Counted from the first letter of the stretch, positions 18,629-29,810 are shown. The stretch: 64,000 nucleotides of DNA from JACVRW01 sp963846505 (GCA_963846505.1 CAWJWD010000007.1:496001-560000); one strand, 5' to 3'. Translations and numbers: made by a program. Notes: a model not told the origin generated them from the letters alone.

Positions 18629-19072
18629 CTATTGCGGCCGCTTGGCGCTGTCTTCTCCAAACCTGCTGGACGTCGGACGCGCCCACGCGCGCACCATGCA
18701 GCTCGGCACGCGCGCCCGTGCCGCGGCCGGCGGATGCGCCGCCCGGTAGGCGGTCGGCGTCATGCCGTAGATGCGGTGGAAGCTGGTCGTGAACGAGCCG
18801 ACGCTCGACAGCCCGACCTCCACGCAGATGGCCGCGACCGAATAGTCGGTGTGGCGCAGCAGCGCCGCCGCGCGTTCCATCCGGCGCGTGAGCAGGTACT
18901 GATGCGGCGATTCGCCGAAGGCGCGTCGGAACTCGCGCGAGAAGTGTGCCGGCGAGAGGTGTGCGGCGGCCGCGAGCGCGCTGACGTCGAGCGGCTCGGC
19001 GTACTTGGCGTCGATCAGGTCCTTGGCGCGCAGCAGGTGCCGGACGGGATGGACGGGGGTGAAGCTGGTCAT
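18629..19072 (-). CDS. AraC-family transcriptional regulator
   Basis: A 147-residue protein consisting almost only of the AraC double helix-turn-helix. The first is VSALAAAAHLSPAHFSREFR, the second YSVAAICVEVGLSSVGSFTT, followed by the family signature FHRIYGMTPTAYRAAHP. The usual N-terminal ligand domain is missing, so control probably comes through another partner or its own expression level. It starts one base after the M42 peptidase stop on the same strand and lies upstream of the VOC gene, a likely target. Confidence 0.87.
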   Translation of the reverse strand: MTSFTPVHPVRHLLRAKDLIDAKYAEPLDVSALAAAAHLSPAHFSREFRRAFGESPHQYLLTRRMERAAALLRHTDYSVAAICVEVGLSSVGSFTTSFHRIYGMTPTAYRAAHPPAAARARVPSCMVRAWARPTSSRFGEDSAKRPQ

Positions 19073-19073
19073 C

Positions 19074-20140
19074 TCACCAGCGCGCGAGCTCCGTGCTCGC
19101 GTCCAGGCGCAGGGCGAACGCCGTCAGCAGCGCGACGACGGCCTCGACGTCGTCGAGCTGCACGAGCTCGACCGGCGAGTGCATGTAGCGGATCGGGATC
19201 GCCACCAGACCGGTCGGGATGCCGCCGCGGCTGGCGTGGAAGGAGTCCGCGTCGGTGAACGTCGAGCGACCTTCGGCCTCGAGGGTGTAGGCGAATCTCC
19301 TCGTGCCTCCGCGATCTCGACCAGCAGGTCGACGAGCCGGTGGTTGATGAACGGCCCGCGCGAGATCGAGGCGCCGCTGCCCAGGCCGTGGTCGCCGACC
19401 TGGCTCGCATCGACGCCGGGCGCGTCCGAGGCGTGGGTGACGTCGACGACGATCGCCACGTCGGGGCGCAGCTCGTGCGCGACGGTGCGCGCGCCGATCG
19501 AGCCGATCTCCTCCTGCACCGCCGCCACGCCCGCGACCGGGCCGGCGGCGCCGCCGGCCTCCTTGACGCGCCGCGCCACCTCGAGCGCCACGTACGAGCC
19601 GAGCCGGTTGTCCAGCGAGCGCGACACCAGCCGCCCGTTGCGCAGCTCGACCGGCTCGGCGGCGATCACGAGCGGATCGCCGACGCGTACCAGCGAACGC
19701 GCCTCGTCGCCGTCCTCGGCGCCGATGTCGACGTGCAGCTCCTTGAGCTTGACCGCGGTCTCGCGGTCCTTGCCCTCCAGCACGTGCGCCGGCTTGCGGC
19801 CGACGACGCCCGGGATCGGGCCGTCGGCCGTCAGCACCTCGACCCGCTGGCCGACCAGGATCTGCGGATCCCAGCCGCCTGCGTTGATCATGTGCAGGTA
19901 GCCCTTGTCGTTGACGTGGTTGACGAGCAGGGCGATCTCGTCGATGTGGCCGACCACCGCCATCAGCGGGCCGTCCGCGCGTCCGGGCACGCGCGCGATC
20001 GGGCTGCCGAGCTTGTCGATCGTGACCTCGGCGCCGAAGCCCTCGGCGGCCTCGCGCCAGGCGGCCACGGCCGCGGCCTCGGCGCCGGGCGGGCCCGCGG
20101 CGGTGATCAGCGTGCGCAGGACGTCGGGCAGGGGGGTCAT
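19074..20140 (-). CDS. M42-family metallo-aminopeptidase (glutamyl aminopeptidase/endoglucanase M family)
   Basis: A co-catalytic zinc peptidase. Metal-binding and catalytic stretches in order are AVVGHIDEIALLV, SRSLDNRLGSYVALEVA, AAVQEEIGSIGA (catalytic Glu pair) and AIVVDVTHASDAPG, with the last histidine near SPVELVQLDDVEA. The domain inserted after the first motif (GWDPQILVGQRVEV) is typical of M42. It is about 354 residues after removing two +1 steps near 19290-19302. Its start overlaps the OsmC stop, and its stop sits one base from the AraC start, so all three are probably co-transcribed. Confidence 0.87.
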
Positions 20141-20586
20141 GGCTGCAGCTCCAGCTCGGGTTCGACGGCAATCGGAGTGTGGAGGCTCCGGGCGATGTTG
20201 CAGTGCTCGTGCGCGGTTCCGATCAGCCGGCGCGCCCGTCGCACGTCGGCGCCCGCGCCCAGCAGGATGCGCGGGCGCAGCGTGATCTGGTCGAAGCCGG
20301 CGTTCGGCGGCATCGTGGCCACGGCCTCGTCGACGTACTCGACGACGTCGATGCGCGCCTTCGCCGCCAGGTGCAGGAACCACAGCATCTGGCAGGACGA
20401 GGCCGCCATCACCAGCAGCTGTTCGGGATTGAGCAGCGACGGGTCGCCCTTGGCCTCTCCGGTCGTGAGCTCCAGCTCCTGGTCGGCCGGTCGCGCCGAT
20501 GCGACGTGGGCGCGGTCATAGCGCTCCCAGCCGAGGCCGGTGGAGCCCTTCCACTGCACCCGGGTCTCATAGCGCTGGACGGTCAC
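20137..20586 (-). CDS. OsmC-family peroxiredoxin-like protein
   Basis: About 149 residues with the OsmC/Ohr architecture: VQRYETRVQWKG at the N-terminus, then LLNPEQLLVMAASSCQMLWF carrying the first conserved cysteine, and the second in the C-terminal helix (GTAHEHCNIARSL). These two cysteines reduce organic hydroperoxides. I take GTG 20586 as the start because the conserved region begins right there; an in-frame ATG further upstream would add a low-complexity extension. The stop overlaps the M42 start (ATGA). Confidence 0.83.
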   Translation of the reverse strand: MTVQRYETRVQWKGSTGLGWERYDRAHVASARPADQELELTTGEAKGDPSLLNPEQLLVMAASSCQMLWFLHLAAKARIDVVEYVDEAVATMPPNAGFDQITLRPRILLGAGADVRRARRLIGTAHEHCNIARSLHTPIAVEPELELQP

Positions 20587-20651
20587 GACGCGGGGAGTGT
20601 ACGCCCGCAGCACGGCCGCCAAGGCGCCGTCGCCTCGACGCATCCGGCCCT

Positions 20652-20683
20652 GAAAGCGGAAACGGCCCCGCTTTCGCGGAGCC
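20652..20683 (+). promoter_or_regulatory. Two overlapping alternative hairpins (attenuator-like)
   Basis: GAAAGCGG (20652-20659) pairs perfectly with CCGCTTTC (20668-20675). The same CCGC segment also lies in GGCCCCGC (20664-20671), which pairs with GCGGAGCC (20676-20683) across a TTTC loop with one mismatch. Only one of the two can form at a time. No T-run follows. Confidence 0.45.
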
Positions 20684-20702
20684 GATTCCTGAGGGAGGAG
20701 TG

Positions 20703-20729
20703 ATGCGTATGTTGTGTGCGTTCAAATGA
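20703..20729 (+). CDS. Possible eight-residue leader peptide
   Basis: The frame reads MRMLCAFK and then TGA. It is preceded by GGGAGGAG four bases upstream, one of the best Shine-Dalgarno sequences in the window, directly after the alternative hairpins. A short hairpin AGGAG-TACTG-CTCCT begins at its stop codon, and the CTCCT arm could also pair with the ribosome-binding site. It could be a regulatory upstream peptide; the single Cys codon and two Met codons are the only hints of a sensed amino acid. No conservation can be tested here. Confidence 0.35.
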   Translation: MRMLCAFK

Positions 20730-20830
20730 GGAGTACTGCTCCTGTCCCACGCTGCGGTGCTATTGCCCCGGAGCGAGGCAGAACCTCACTTGACCACGAG
20801 AAAGAGAGTAGGTCCGACTGTTCGAAGGGT

Positions 20831-20848
20831 GTGTGAGGTAGGTCACAC
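20831..20848. promoter_or_regulatory. Inverted repeat GTGTGA-N6-TCACAC
   Basis: Perfect 6-base arms with a 6-base spacer, an arrangement usual for GntR- or CRP-type dimer operators. It ends on the same base at which the next palindrome starts and lies about 50 bases upstream of the tlyA GTG. Confidence 0.45.
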
Positions 20849-20871
20849 TGGTTCGATGACCATCGAACCAG
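20848..20871. promoter_or_regulatory. 24-base perfect palindrome upstream of tlyA
   Basis: CTGGTTCGATG-AC-CATCGAACCAG has 11-base arms and a 2-base centre, with no mismatch. The near absence of a loop favours a protein-binding operator over an RNA hairpin. It lies about 12 bases upstream of the tlyA -10 box (TACGCT, 20884-20889), the place for a repressor or activator site. Confidence 0.5.
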
Positions 20872-20895
20872 CTAGCTGCCGAGTACGCTGCGCGC

Positions 20896-21686
20896 GTGCC
20901 GAAGCGCCGCCTCGACACCCTGCTGGCGCAGCGCGGGCTGTACGACTCCCGCACGCGTGCCGCGGCCGCGGTGCTGGCCGGGGACGTGCGCGTCGACGAG
21001 CGCCCGGCGACCAAGCCCGGGGAGCTGGTCGCCGAGGACGCGGAGCTGGCGGTGCGGGCCGCGCCGCCGTTCGTGTCTCGCGGCGGGATCAAGCTCGCCA
21101 ACGCGCTCGACGCCTTCGCGATCGATCCGGCCGGCAGGCGCTGCCTCGACGTGGGCGCCTCCACCGGCGGGTTCACCGACTGCCTGCTTCAGCGTGGGGC
21201 CGAGGCGGTGGTGGCGTTCGACGTCGCCTACGGCGAGTTGCACTGGCGGCTGCGCCAGGATCCGCGCGTGACCGTGATCGAGCGCAGCAACGCGCGCTCG
21301 CTCGTCGCCCGAAGCGCTGCCGTGGGTGCCCGACCTGATCGCGATCGACGTCTCGTTCATCGGTCTCGCCAAGGTGCTGCCGGCCGTCCTCGCCGCCGCG
21401 GCGCCGCGCTTCGACTGCCTGGCGCTGGTCAAGCCGCAGTTCGAGGTCGGGCGCGAGCGCGTCGGCAAGGGCGGGGTCGTGCGCGAGGCCGCCGATCGCC
21501 GCGCGGCGCTGGTCGCGATCGGCGAGCTGCGCGCGCGGGCAGCTGGGCGTGTCGCTGCTCGGCTTCGCCTCCTCGGGGCTGCCCGGCCCGGCCGGCAACC
21601 GCGAGAGCTTCGCCTGGCTGGCGGAGGCCGGGCGCGAGGGTGCGGTGGAGGACGTCGAGGCTGCGGCGCGAAGGGCTGAGCCGTGA
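20896..21686 (+). CDS. tlyA: TlyA-family rRNA 2'-O-methyltransferase
   Basis: An N-terminal S4 RNA-binding domain (RRLDTLLAQRGLYDSRTRAA) is joined to an FtsJ-like SAM methyltransferase: FVSRGGIKLANAL, the SAM motif LDVGASTGGFTDCLL, and the catalytic-region strand DLIAIDVSFIGLAKVLP with LVKPQFEVGRE. TlyA methylates 16S C1409 and 23S C1920. It is about 262 residues with +1 shifts near 21311 and 21540. The GTG start has TACGCT six bases upstream (probably leaderless). The stop overlaps nadK (GTGA), a conserved pairing in actinobacteria. Confidence 0.88.
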
Positions 21687-22549
21687 GAGCCGCGCCGCGC
21701 ACGATCACCGTCTTCACCCACGCCAGCTCCGAGCGCGGCCGGCGCGGCGCTGCGCCGCGTGATCGAGCTCGCGCGCGAGGCGGGCGTGACCGTGCGCGTG
21801 CCGTCCGAGGAGGTCGAGCGCCACGGGCTCGGCGACGCGCAGGGCGTCGAGCTCGGCGTCGACCCGGCGACCGAGACCGATCTGGCGCTCGTGCTCGGCG
21901 GCGACGGCACGATCCTCTCGACGCTGCGCCGCTACGCCGATCGCGACGTGCCGGTGTTCGCGCTCAACTACGGCGCGATCGGCTTCCTCGCCACGGTCGA
22001 GGCGGACGACCTCGACGCCGGCGTCGCAACGCGCGCTGAAGGGCGACTTCGACGTGCTCGACCTGCCGGCGCTGATCGTCGAGGACCGGCGACGGCGAGG
22101 ACCTGGCCGTCAACGACATCTCCTTCCACCGGCGCCGCAACGGGCGCGTGGCGGAGGTCGGCTTCTCGGTCGCCGGCGAGAAGCTCGGCGCGGTGCGCTG
22201 CGACGGCCTGGTGGCGTCCACGCCCGCCGGCTCGACCGGGCTACAACCTCGCCAACGGCGGGCCGGTGCTGGCCTGGGGCGTGGAGGGCTACGTCGTCTC
22301 GTTCATCGCGCCGCACACGCTCACCGCGCGTGCGCTCGTGGTGGCCCCCGACGACGTGCTCGAGGTCGCCAACCTCTCGCACGAGCGAGGCGATCGACAT
22401 GACCACCGACGGTCGCGAGGCCGCCCGCGCTCGGTCCCGGAGAGCGCGTGCCGATCCGCTTCGAGCACGGCCAGGCGCTGCTCGCGCAGGCGCCCGGCGC
22501 GACCTTCTACCACCGCCTGCGTGACAAGTTCGGTCGTCTCGCCTCCTGA
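21683..22549 (+). CDS. nadK: NAD kinase (several +1 shifts)
   Basis: NAD kinase phosphorylates NAD to NADP. The signature GGDGTILSTLRRYA is intact. NYGAIGFLATVEADDL follows, then after shifts LAVNDISFHRR (the NE/ND motif), STPAGSTGYNLANGGPV and VVSFIAPHTLTARALV. Net +1 steps lie near 21733, 22034, 22087, 22240, 22387 and 22430. The corrected length of about 286 residues is normal. It lies between tlyA and recN, as in other actinobacteria. Confidence 0.87.
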
Positions 22550-22622
22550 AGAGCCGCAAACGACGCACGGGTGCGTGAAATCGGCGCCCGCTCCGTCGGG
22601 AGGCGCTGGTAGACCTGGCGGC

Positions 22623-24316
22623 GTGCTCCTCGAGCTGCGCATCGAGAACCTGCTGCTGATCGACCGGGCCGAGCTGCGGCCTGGGCAGGGGCTGAACGCG
22701 ATCACGGGCGAGACCGGCGCGGGCAAGACGGTGCTCGCGCACGCGCTCGACCTGCTGCTCGGCGGCAAGCCGCGCACGGGGATCGTGCGCCCGGGCGCCA
22801 AGGAGGCCTACGTCGAGGGCGTGTTCGAGCCGCCCCGGGCCTGCTCGACGCGCCCGAGCTGGCCGATCTGCGCGAGCGCGTCGGCGAGGCAGCCGGACGA
22901 GCTCGTGCTGGCGCGGCGCGTCGGCGCCGAGGGGCGCACGCGCGCGTTCGTGCAGGGCCGCTCGGCGACCGCGGCGGACCTGCACGAGCTGGGCGGGCGG
23001 CTGGTCGCCTTCTTCGGCCAGCACGAGCACCGCCGGCTGACGCGTCGCCTCGGCCCAGCTCGAGCTGCTCGACGGCTTCTGCGGCGAGCGAGCACCTGCG
23101 CGCTGCGCGAGCGGCTGGCGGCCGAGCACGGCCGGGTGCGGCGGCTCGAGCGCGAGCTCGACCGAACTGCGCGAGCGCGCCGGCACGCGCGAGCGCGACC
23201 TCGACCTGCTGGCGTTCGAGATCGAGGAGATCGAGGAGCTCGACCCGAGCGAGGAGGAGCACGAGGCGCTGCGCGCCGAGCGCGAGCGGCTGCGCGGCGT
23301 CGACGCGCTGCTGGCCGCGGCCGGCGGCGGCGCCGAGGCGATCGCGCCGGAGGCCGGCGACGGCGCCGGGCGTGGCGTCGGCGCTGGCCGAGGCCGAGCG
23401 GCTGGCCGAGGGCGTCGCGGGCGTGGACCCCGAGCTCGACGCGCTCGCCCGGCGGCTCGGCGGCCTGCGCCTCGAGGCCGAGGACCTCGGCGCCGAGCTG
23501 CGCCGCTACGTCGAGGGCCTCGAGGCCGACCCCGGGCGGCTTGCAGGAGGTCGAGGAGCGGCTCGACGCGCTACGACCGGCTCGAGCGCAAGCACGGCGG
23601 CAGCGTCGCGGCCGTGCTCGAGCACGCCGAGCGCTGCCGTGCCGAGCGCGAGCGGCTCGAGCAGGCCGAGGTGGCGACCGAGCGCGCCGAGGCGGCGCTG
23701 GCGCGAGGCGCGCGGCGCGCGCGACCAGCTGGCCGCGCGAGCTGAGCAAGGGCGCGCGCCAAGGCGGCGCCGCGGCTGGCCAAGCAGGTCGAGGCCGAGC
23801 TGGCGGCGCTGGCGATGGAGGGCGCGAGCTTCGAGGTCGCGCTCGAGCCGCGCGAGGAGATCGGGCCGACCGGCGCGGAGCGGGTCGAGTTCCTGCTCGC
23901 GCCGAACCCCGGCGTGCCGGCCGCGCCGGTGCGCGACGGCGCCTCGGGCGGCGAGCTGTCGCGCGTGATGCTGGCGCTGATGACCGTCGCGGGCGCGGGC
24001 GAGTCGCGCACGCTCGTGTTCGACGAGGTCGACGCGGGCGTGGGCGGTCAGACCGGCGCGGGCGGTCGGCGAGCGGCTGCGCGCGCTCGGCGAGGCGCGC
24101 CAGGTGCTCTGCATCACCCACCTGCCGCAGATCGCCGCGCTGGCCGAGCACCCACTTCCGGATCGAGAAGTCGCGCGGACGACCGACACCGCGCTGACGA
24201 GCGTCGAGGCGATCGAGGGCGAGGGCGTGGTGGAGGAGCTGTGCGGATGCTGGGCGCGGAGGCGTCCGACGACGCGCGCCCGCCGCCACGCCGAGGAGCT
24301 GCTGGCGGCGGCGTGA
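22623..24316 (+). CDS. recN: DNA repair protein RecN (many +1 shifts)
   Basis: An SMC-like ATPase for double-strand break repair. The N-terminus LLELRIENLLLIDRAEL leads into Walker A GETGAGKT. The coiled-coil middle is Glu/Arg-rich. The C-terminal ABC signature is DGASGGELSRVMLAL and Walker B TLVFDEVDAGVGG, followed by CITHLPQIAALAEH. About 14 net +1 steps (from 22837 to 24283) and one -1 (near 24244) are needed for one ~560-residue protein. This is the densest cluster in the window. No LexA box is visible upstream, although RecN is SOS-induced in many bacteria. Confidence 0.86.
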
Positions 24317-24369
24317 GCGGCGGGCGTCGCCGCCGCAGGCGCGCCGGTAGACTCGACTTCCCAGAGCTT

Positions 24370-26058
<1,689 letters not shown>

Positions 26059-26116
26059 CCGTGCGACGCCACCGGCTCGCCGAGCGCTCCGAGCCGATGC
26101 GCGCTCGTAGCCTGCG

Positions 26117-27260
26117 ATGCGCGCCACCGACCCGCCGCCAGCCTGCCGAGCGCACGCAGCTGCTCGGCGACTTCGTGCGGCTCTGCGAGATCGAGAGCCC
26201 GTCGCGCCGCGAGCGCGCGATCGCCGACGCGCTGACGCGCCGACCTGCGCGCGCTCGGGCTCGAGGTCGAGGAGGACGACAGCGGCGCCGAGACCGGCTC
26301 GGACGCCGGCAACCTGCTCGCGCGCATCCCCGGGCCGGAGGGCGCGCGCACGATCCTGCTCTGCGCGCACCTGGACACCGTGCCGCTCGACGCGCCGGTC
26401 GAGGTGGTGCGCGAGGACGACGCGTTCTCGCAACCGCAACGCGGCGATCCTCGGCGCCGACAACAAGGCCGCGGTGGCGACGTGATGGCCGCGGCGCGGC
26501 GGCTGGTCGCGGAGGGCTCGCCCGGTCGGCGTCGAGCTGCTGTTCACCACCTGCGAGGAGCTGGCGCTCGCCGGCGCCAAGGCGTTCGACGCCGGCCGGC
26601 TGCGCGCGCGAGTTCGGCTTCGTGTTCGACCACGCCTCGCCGATCGGCGAGCTGATCGTGGCCGCGCCGACCTACTACCGGCTCGAGGCGCGCTTCCACG
26701 GCGCCGCCGCCCACGCGGGCATCCGCCCCGAGGACGGGCGCAACGCGATCGTCGCCGCGGCCGCGCGCTGGCGGCGATGCCGCTCGGCCGCCTCGACGAC
26801 GAGACCACCGCCAACGTCGGCCGCATCGAGGGCGGCACCGCCGCCAACGTGGTGCGCCGAGCGCTGCCTGGTCGAGCTCGAGGCGCGCAGCCTCGACGAC
26901 GACGCGCGCCGGCGAGCTGGTCGGCGAGCTGGTCGACGCGCTCGCCGAGGCCGCCAGCGACGCCGAGTGCGACGTCGAGACCTCGGTCGAGCGGCTGTTC
27001 CGCGGCTACCGGCTGCCGCGCACCGCGCCGCCCGTGCGAGGTCGCCGAGCGGCGCGCTCGAGGCTGCGGCATCGAGCCGGTGCCGATCGCCACCGGCGGC
27101 GGCAGCGACGCCAACGCCTTCATCGCCGGCGGGCTGCCGGTGCGTCAACGTCGCCAACGGCACCGAGCGCAACCACCAGCCCGACGAGTCGGTCACCGTC
27201 GACGCGCTGGAGACGATGCTCGACGTGACGCTCGCGCTGGTCGCCGCGAGCGCCGGGTAG
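26117..27260 (+). CDS. M20/peptidase T-like metallopeptidase (many +1 shifts)
   Basis: A zinc exopeptidase of the M20 tripeptidase group. It carries FVRLCEIESPSRRERAIAD, the first histidine/aspartate in LLCAHLDTVPL, the bridging aspartate in GADNKAAVA, the catalytic glutamates in FTTCEELALAG and the last histidine in NGTERNHQPDE. Dimerisation-domain sequence (FHGAAAHAGIRPEDGRNAI) is also present. Net +1 steps occur near 26138, 26246, 26433, 26524, 26609, 26768, 26861, 26911, 27035 and 27140, with one -1 near 26485. I prefer ATG 26117 to the in-frame ATG 26097, because one +1 just after it gives a natural N-terminus. Confidence 0.82.
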
Positions 27261-27269
27261 GGGCACGCG

Positions 27270-27805
27270 ATGGCGTTCGAGCGCATCGACAGCGGGACGA
27301 GCTGGCAGGGGCAGGATCGCCACCGTCCGCAGTCGACACGCTTCCGCTACGACGACGGCGAGGAGGCCGAGCGCGAGATCGTCGCCCACCCGGGCGCGGT
27401 CGGCGATCGTCGCCCACGACGGCGAGCGGCTCTACCTCGTGCGCCAGCCGCGCGAGGCCGGTCGGCGAGCAGGCGCTGCTGGAGCTGCCGGCCGGCAAGC
27501 TCGACGAGGAGGGCGAGGACCCGCTGGCGACCGCCAAGCGCGAGCTGGCCGAGGAGATCGGCAAGGGCGCCCGCGAGCTGGAAGTCGCTGACGAGCTTCT
27601 ACACCTCGCCCGGCTTCGCCGACGAGGAGTGCCACCTCTTCCTCGCCACCGACCTCTACGACGAGCGGGCCGAGACCGACGAGGAGGAGCGGATCGAGAT
27701 CGTCGAGGTCCCGCTCGAGCGAGCTCGACGAGACGATCGCGCGAGTGCCGCGACGCGAAGACGCTCGTCGGTCTGCTCTGGCTGCGGGCGTTCGAGCTCG
27801 CCTGA
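27270..27805 (+). CDS. NUDIX hydrolase (ADP-ribose pyrophosphatase type)
   Basis: The Nudix box is present: LPAGKLDEEGEDPLATAKRE continuing to LAEEIG, matching GX5EX7REUXEEXG with EGEDP before the helix. The segment SFYTSPGFADEECHLFLAT is characteristic of ADP-ribose pyrophosphatases. It would cleave ADP-ribose or a related nucleotide sugar. It is about 176 residues after +1 steps near 27311, 27331, 27338, 27402, 27461, 27582, 27721 and 27750. It starts nine bases after the M20 peptidase and is followed by xerD, a common actinobacterial arrangement. Confidence 0.83.
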
Positions 27806-27860
27806 CGCTCACGTTGCAGCGTCAAGGACTGCGCCCCGCGTGGGCGAACCCGATGGGGGC

Positions 27861-28841
27861 ATGGCCACGATCGAACAGCCGCTGGCGTCGCGCCGCTTCG
27901 AGCACCTCGTGCTCGACTTCCTCGCCTACCTCGAGTTCGAGCGCGGGCTGTCGCGCAACACGCTCGAGGCCTACCGCTCCGACCTGCTCCAGTTCGGCCG
28001 CTTCCTCGACGCGCGCGGCCTGTCGGCGGTCGACGCGCAGGCCGCGGACGTCTCCGACTTCCTCGCCGACCTGGCGGCGGGACGGCTGACGGGCGCGCTC
28101 GGTGGCCGAGCCCGGCGCCCGGCCGGCCTCGCCCGCGACGGTCCACCGCAAGGCGGCCTGCCTGCGCTCCTTCTACCGCCACCTGCGCCGCGAGGGCGTG
28201 CGCGACTCCGACCCGACCGCCACGCTCAGCGCCCCGCGGCGCAGCCGCAAGCTGCCGCAGGTGCTCACGCGCGGCGAGGTCGACAAGCTGCTCGCCCAGC
28301 CGCGCGGCACCGAGCCGACCGCGCTGCGCGACCGCGCGCTGCTGGAGCTGATGTACGCCTGCGGGCTGCGCGCCTCGGAGGCGATCGGCCTCGAGGTGCG
28401 CGACGTCGACCTCGAGGAGCGCGTGCTGCGCGCGCGCGGCAAGGGCTCGAAGGAGCGCCTGGTGCCGGTCGGCGGCGCCGCCCTGCGCGCGCTCGAGCAG
28501 CTACCTGGAGCGGGGCCGCCCGGCGCTCGTCAAGGACACGCCCGAGTCCGCACCTGTTCGTCAACTTCCGCGGCGGCGCGCTCACCCGCCAGGGCCTCTA
28601 CAAGATCGTCCGCCGCCACGCCACCAGCGCCGGCCTCGCCGACCGCATGAGCCCGCACACGCTGCGCCACACCTTCGCCACCCACCTGCTCGCCGGCGGC
28701 TGCGACCTGCGCTCGGTGCAGGAGATGCTCGGCCACGCCGACGTCGCCACGACCCAGCTCTACACGCACCTCTCGAGCGAGCGGCTCAAGGACGTCTACT
28801 TCCGCGCGCCACCCGCGCGCGACCGCCGGCTAGCCTGCTAG
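27861..28841 (+). CDS. xerD: Tyrosine recombinase XerD
   Basis: The N-terminal SAM-like core-binding domain reads VLDFLAYLEFERGLSRNTLE. The catalytic domain has the first Arg in YACGLRASEAIGL, a lysine in the GKGSKERLVPVG hairpin, H-x-x-R in SPHTLRHTFATHLLAGG, then LGHADVATTQLYTH with the nucleophilic Tyr. With XerC it resolves chromosome dimers at dif. Three +1 steps (near 28101, 28501 and 28551) cancel to the original frame. The extreme C-terminus probably holds more: an AHPRA-type ending is visible one frame over. The setting (nudix-xerD-mutM) is housekeeping, not mobile. Confidence 0.87.
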   Translation: MATIEQPLASRRFEHLVLDFLAYLEFERGLSRNTLEAYRSDLLQFGRFLDARGLSAVDAQAADVSDFLADLAAGRLTGALGGRARRPAGLARDGPPQGGLPALLLPPPAPRGRARLRPDRHAQRPAAQPQAAAGAHARRGRQAARPAARHRADRAARPRAAGADVRLRAARLGGDRPRGARRRPRGARAARARQGLEGAPGAGRRRRPARARAATWSGAARRSSRTRPSPHLFVNFRGGALTRQGLYKIVRRHATSAGLADRMSPHTLRHTFATHLLAGGCDLRSVQEMLGHADVATTQLYTHLSSERLKDVYFRAPPARDRRLAC

Positions 28842-28847
28842 GCCCGC

Positions 28848-29810
28848 GTGCCCGAGCTGCCCGAGGTCGAGACGATCCGCCGCCAGCTGGCGCCTGCGCT
28901 GGAGGGCCGCACGCTGGTCGAGCTCGAGGTGCTCGACCCGCGCTGGTGCGAGCCGGCCCCGCCCGCGGCGCTCGCCGACGCCGTCCGCGGCCGCGAGATC
29001 GAGCGTCTCGGCCGCCGCGGCAAGTACCTGATCGTCAGCCTCGCCGACGAGGTCCACCTGGTCATGCACCTGCGCATGACCGGCAACCTGCTGCTCGTCG
29101 AGGCGGCCGACGACGACCCCGCGCGACCGCACCTGCGTGCCCGCTTCGGCCTCGACGACGGCAAGCGCCTGCTGTTCGTCGACGTGCGCCGCTTCGGCAC
29201 CGGGATCGTGCTGCTCGGCGACGACGCGCTCGAGGACTACTTCTCCGCCCGGCTCGGCGTCGAGCCGCTGTCGCCCGACTTCACCGCCGAGGCCCTGCGC
29301 GCCGCCGCCCGCGGCCGCCGCGCGCCGGTCAAGGCGTTCCTGCTCAGCCAGGAGCGGATCGCCGGCGTCGGCAACATCTACGCGGACGAGGCGCTCTACC
29401 GGGCCCGCATCCACCCGCTGCGCCCGGTCGGCACGCTCAGGCGCCCGCAGCTCGAGGCGCTGCGCGACGCGGTCGTGGCGTCGCTCGAGGCCGGCATCGA
29501 CGCCAAGGGCGCGACGATCGACGACTTCCGCCACGCCGACGGCGCCCGCGGCAGCTTCCAGGACCGCTTCCTCGTGCACCGGCGCGAGGGCGAGCCCTGC
29601 CCGCGCTGCGGCAGCGCGATCGTCAAGCTGCGCGCCGCCGGGCGCGGCACCTACGTCTGCCGCCGCTGCCAGCCGCCGCCGCGCGCGCGCGCTCAGGCGG
29701 CGAGCGAGGGCGTCGAGCGAGCCGTTGCGGTCGGCCTCGAGCAGCTCGCGAAAGCCCCCGATCGAGCGCTCGCCGATCAGGATCTGGGGGAAGGTCATCT
29801 GGCCCGGTGA
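28848..29810 (+). CDS. mutM: Formamidopyrimidine-DNA glycosylase
   Basis: Removes oxidised purines such as 8-oxoguanine. After GTG the protein starts PELPEVETIRRQL, with catalytic Pro2 and Glu3. The helix-two-turn-helix is AFLLSQERIAGVGNIYADEAL, and the zinc finger is PCPRCGSAIVKL...GTYVCRRC. The frame is intact through the finger. After that it reads on ~35 residues to 29810, antisense to most of the glutaredoxin gene, while relatives stop soon after the finger. No plus-strand stop exists nearby in any frame, so the true 3' end is uncertain. Confidence 0.9.
   Translation: MPELPEVETIRRQLAPALEGRTLVELEVLDPRWCEPAPPAALADAVRGREIERLGRRGKYLIVSLADEVHLVMHLRMTGNLLLVEAADDDPARPHLRARFGLDDGKRLLFVDVRRFGTGIVLLGDDALEDYFSARLGVEPLSPDFTAEALRAAARGRRAPVKAFLLSQERIAGVGNIYADEALYRARIHPLRPVGTLRRPQLEALRDAVVASLEAGIDAKGATIDDFRHADGARGSFQDRFLVHRREGEPCPRCGSAIVKLRAAGRGTYVCRRCQPPPRARAQAASEGVERAVAVGLEQLAKAPDRALADQDLGEGHLAR

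Larger units (their letters stand above)
20587..20895. other. 309-base structured non-coding segment between osmC and tlyA
   Basis: This stretch has no gene of ordinary size and is visibly less GC-rich. On the plus strand it holds, in order, two mutually exclusive hairpins (20652-20683), a strong ribosome-binding site, an eight-codon reading frame (20703-20729), a small hairpin (20729-20743), and two adjoining inverted repeats (20831-20848 and 20848-20871) just before the tlyA promoter box. It also contains the minus-strand promoter region of osmC. The separate elements are listed below. Confidence 0.55.

Noticed and set aside
27861..28841. The tyrosine recombinase as a phage or island integrase
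   Set aside because: Its neighbours (NUDIX, mutM, recO) and full XerD motif set are chromosomal; no att-like repeats or cargo genes flank it.
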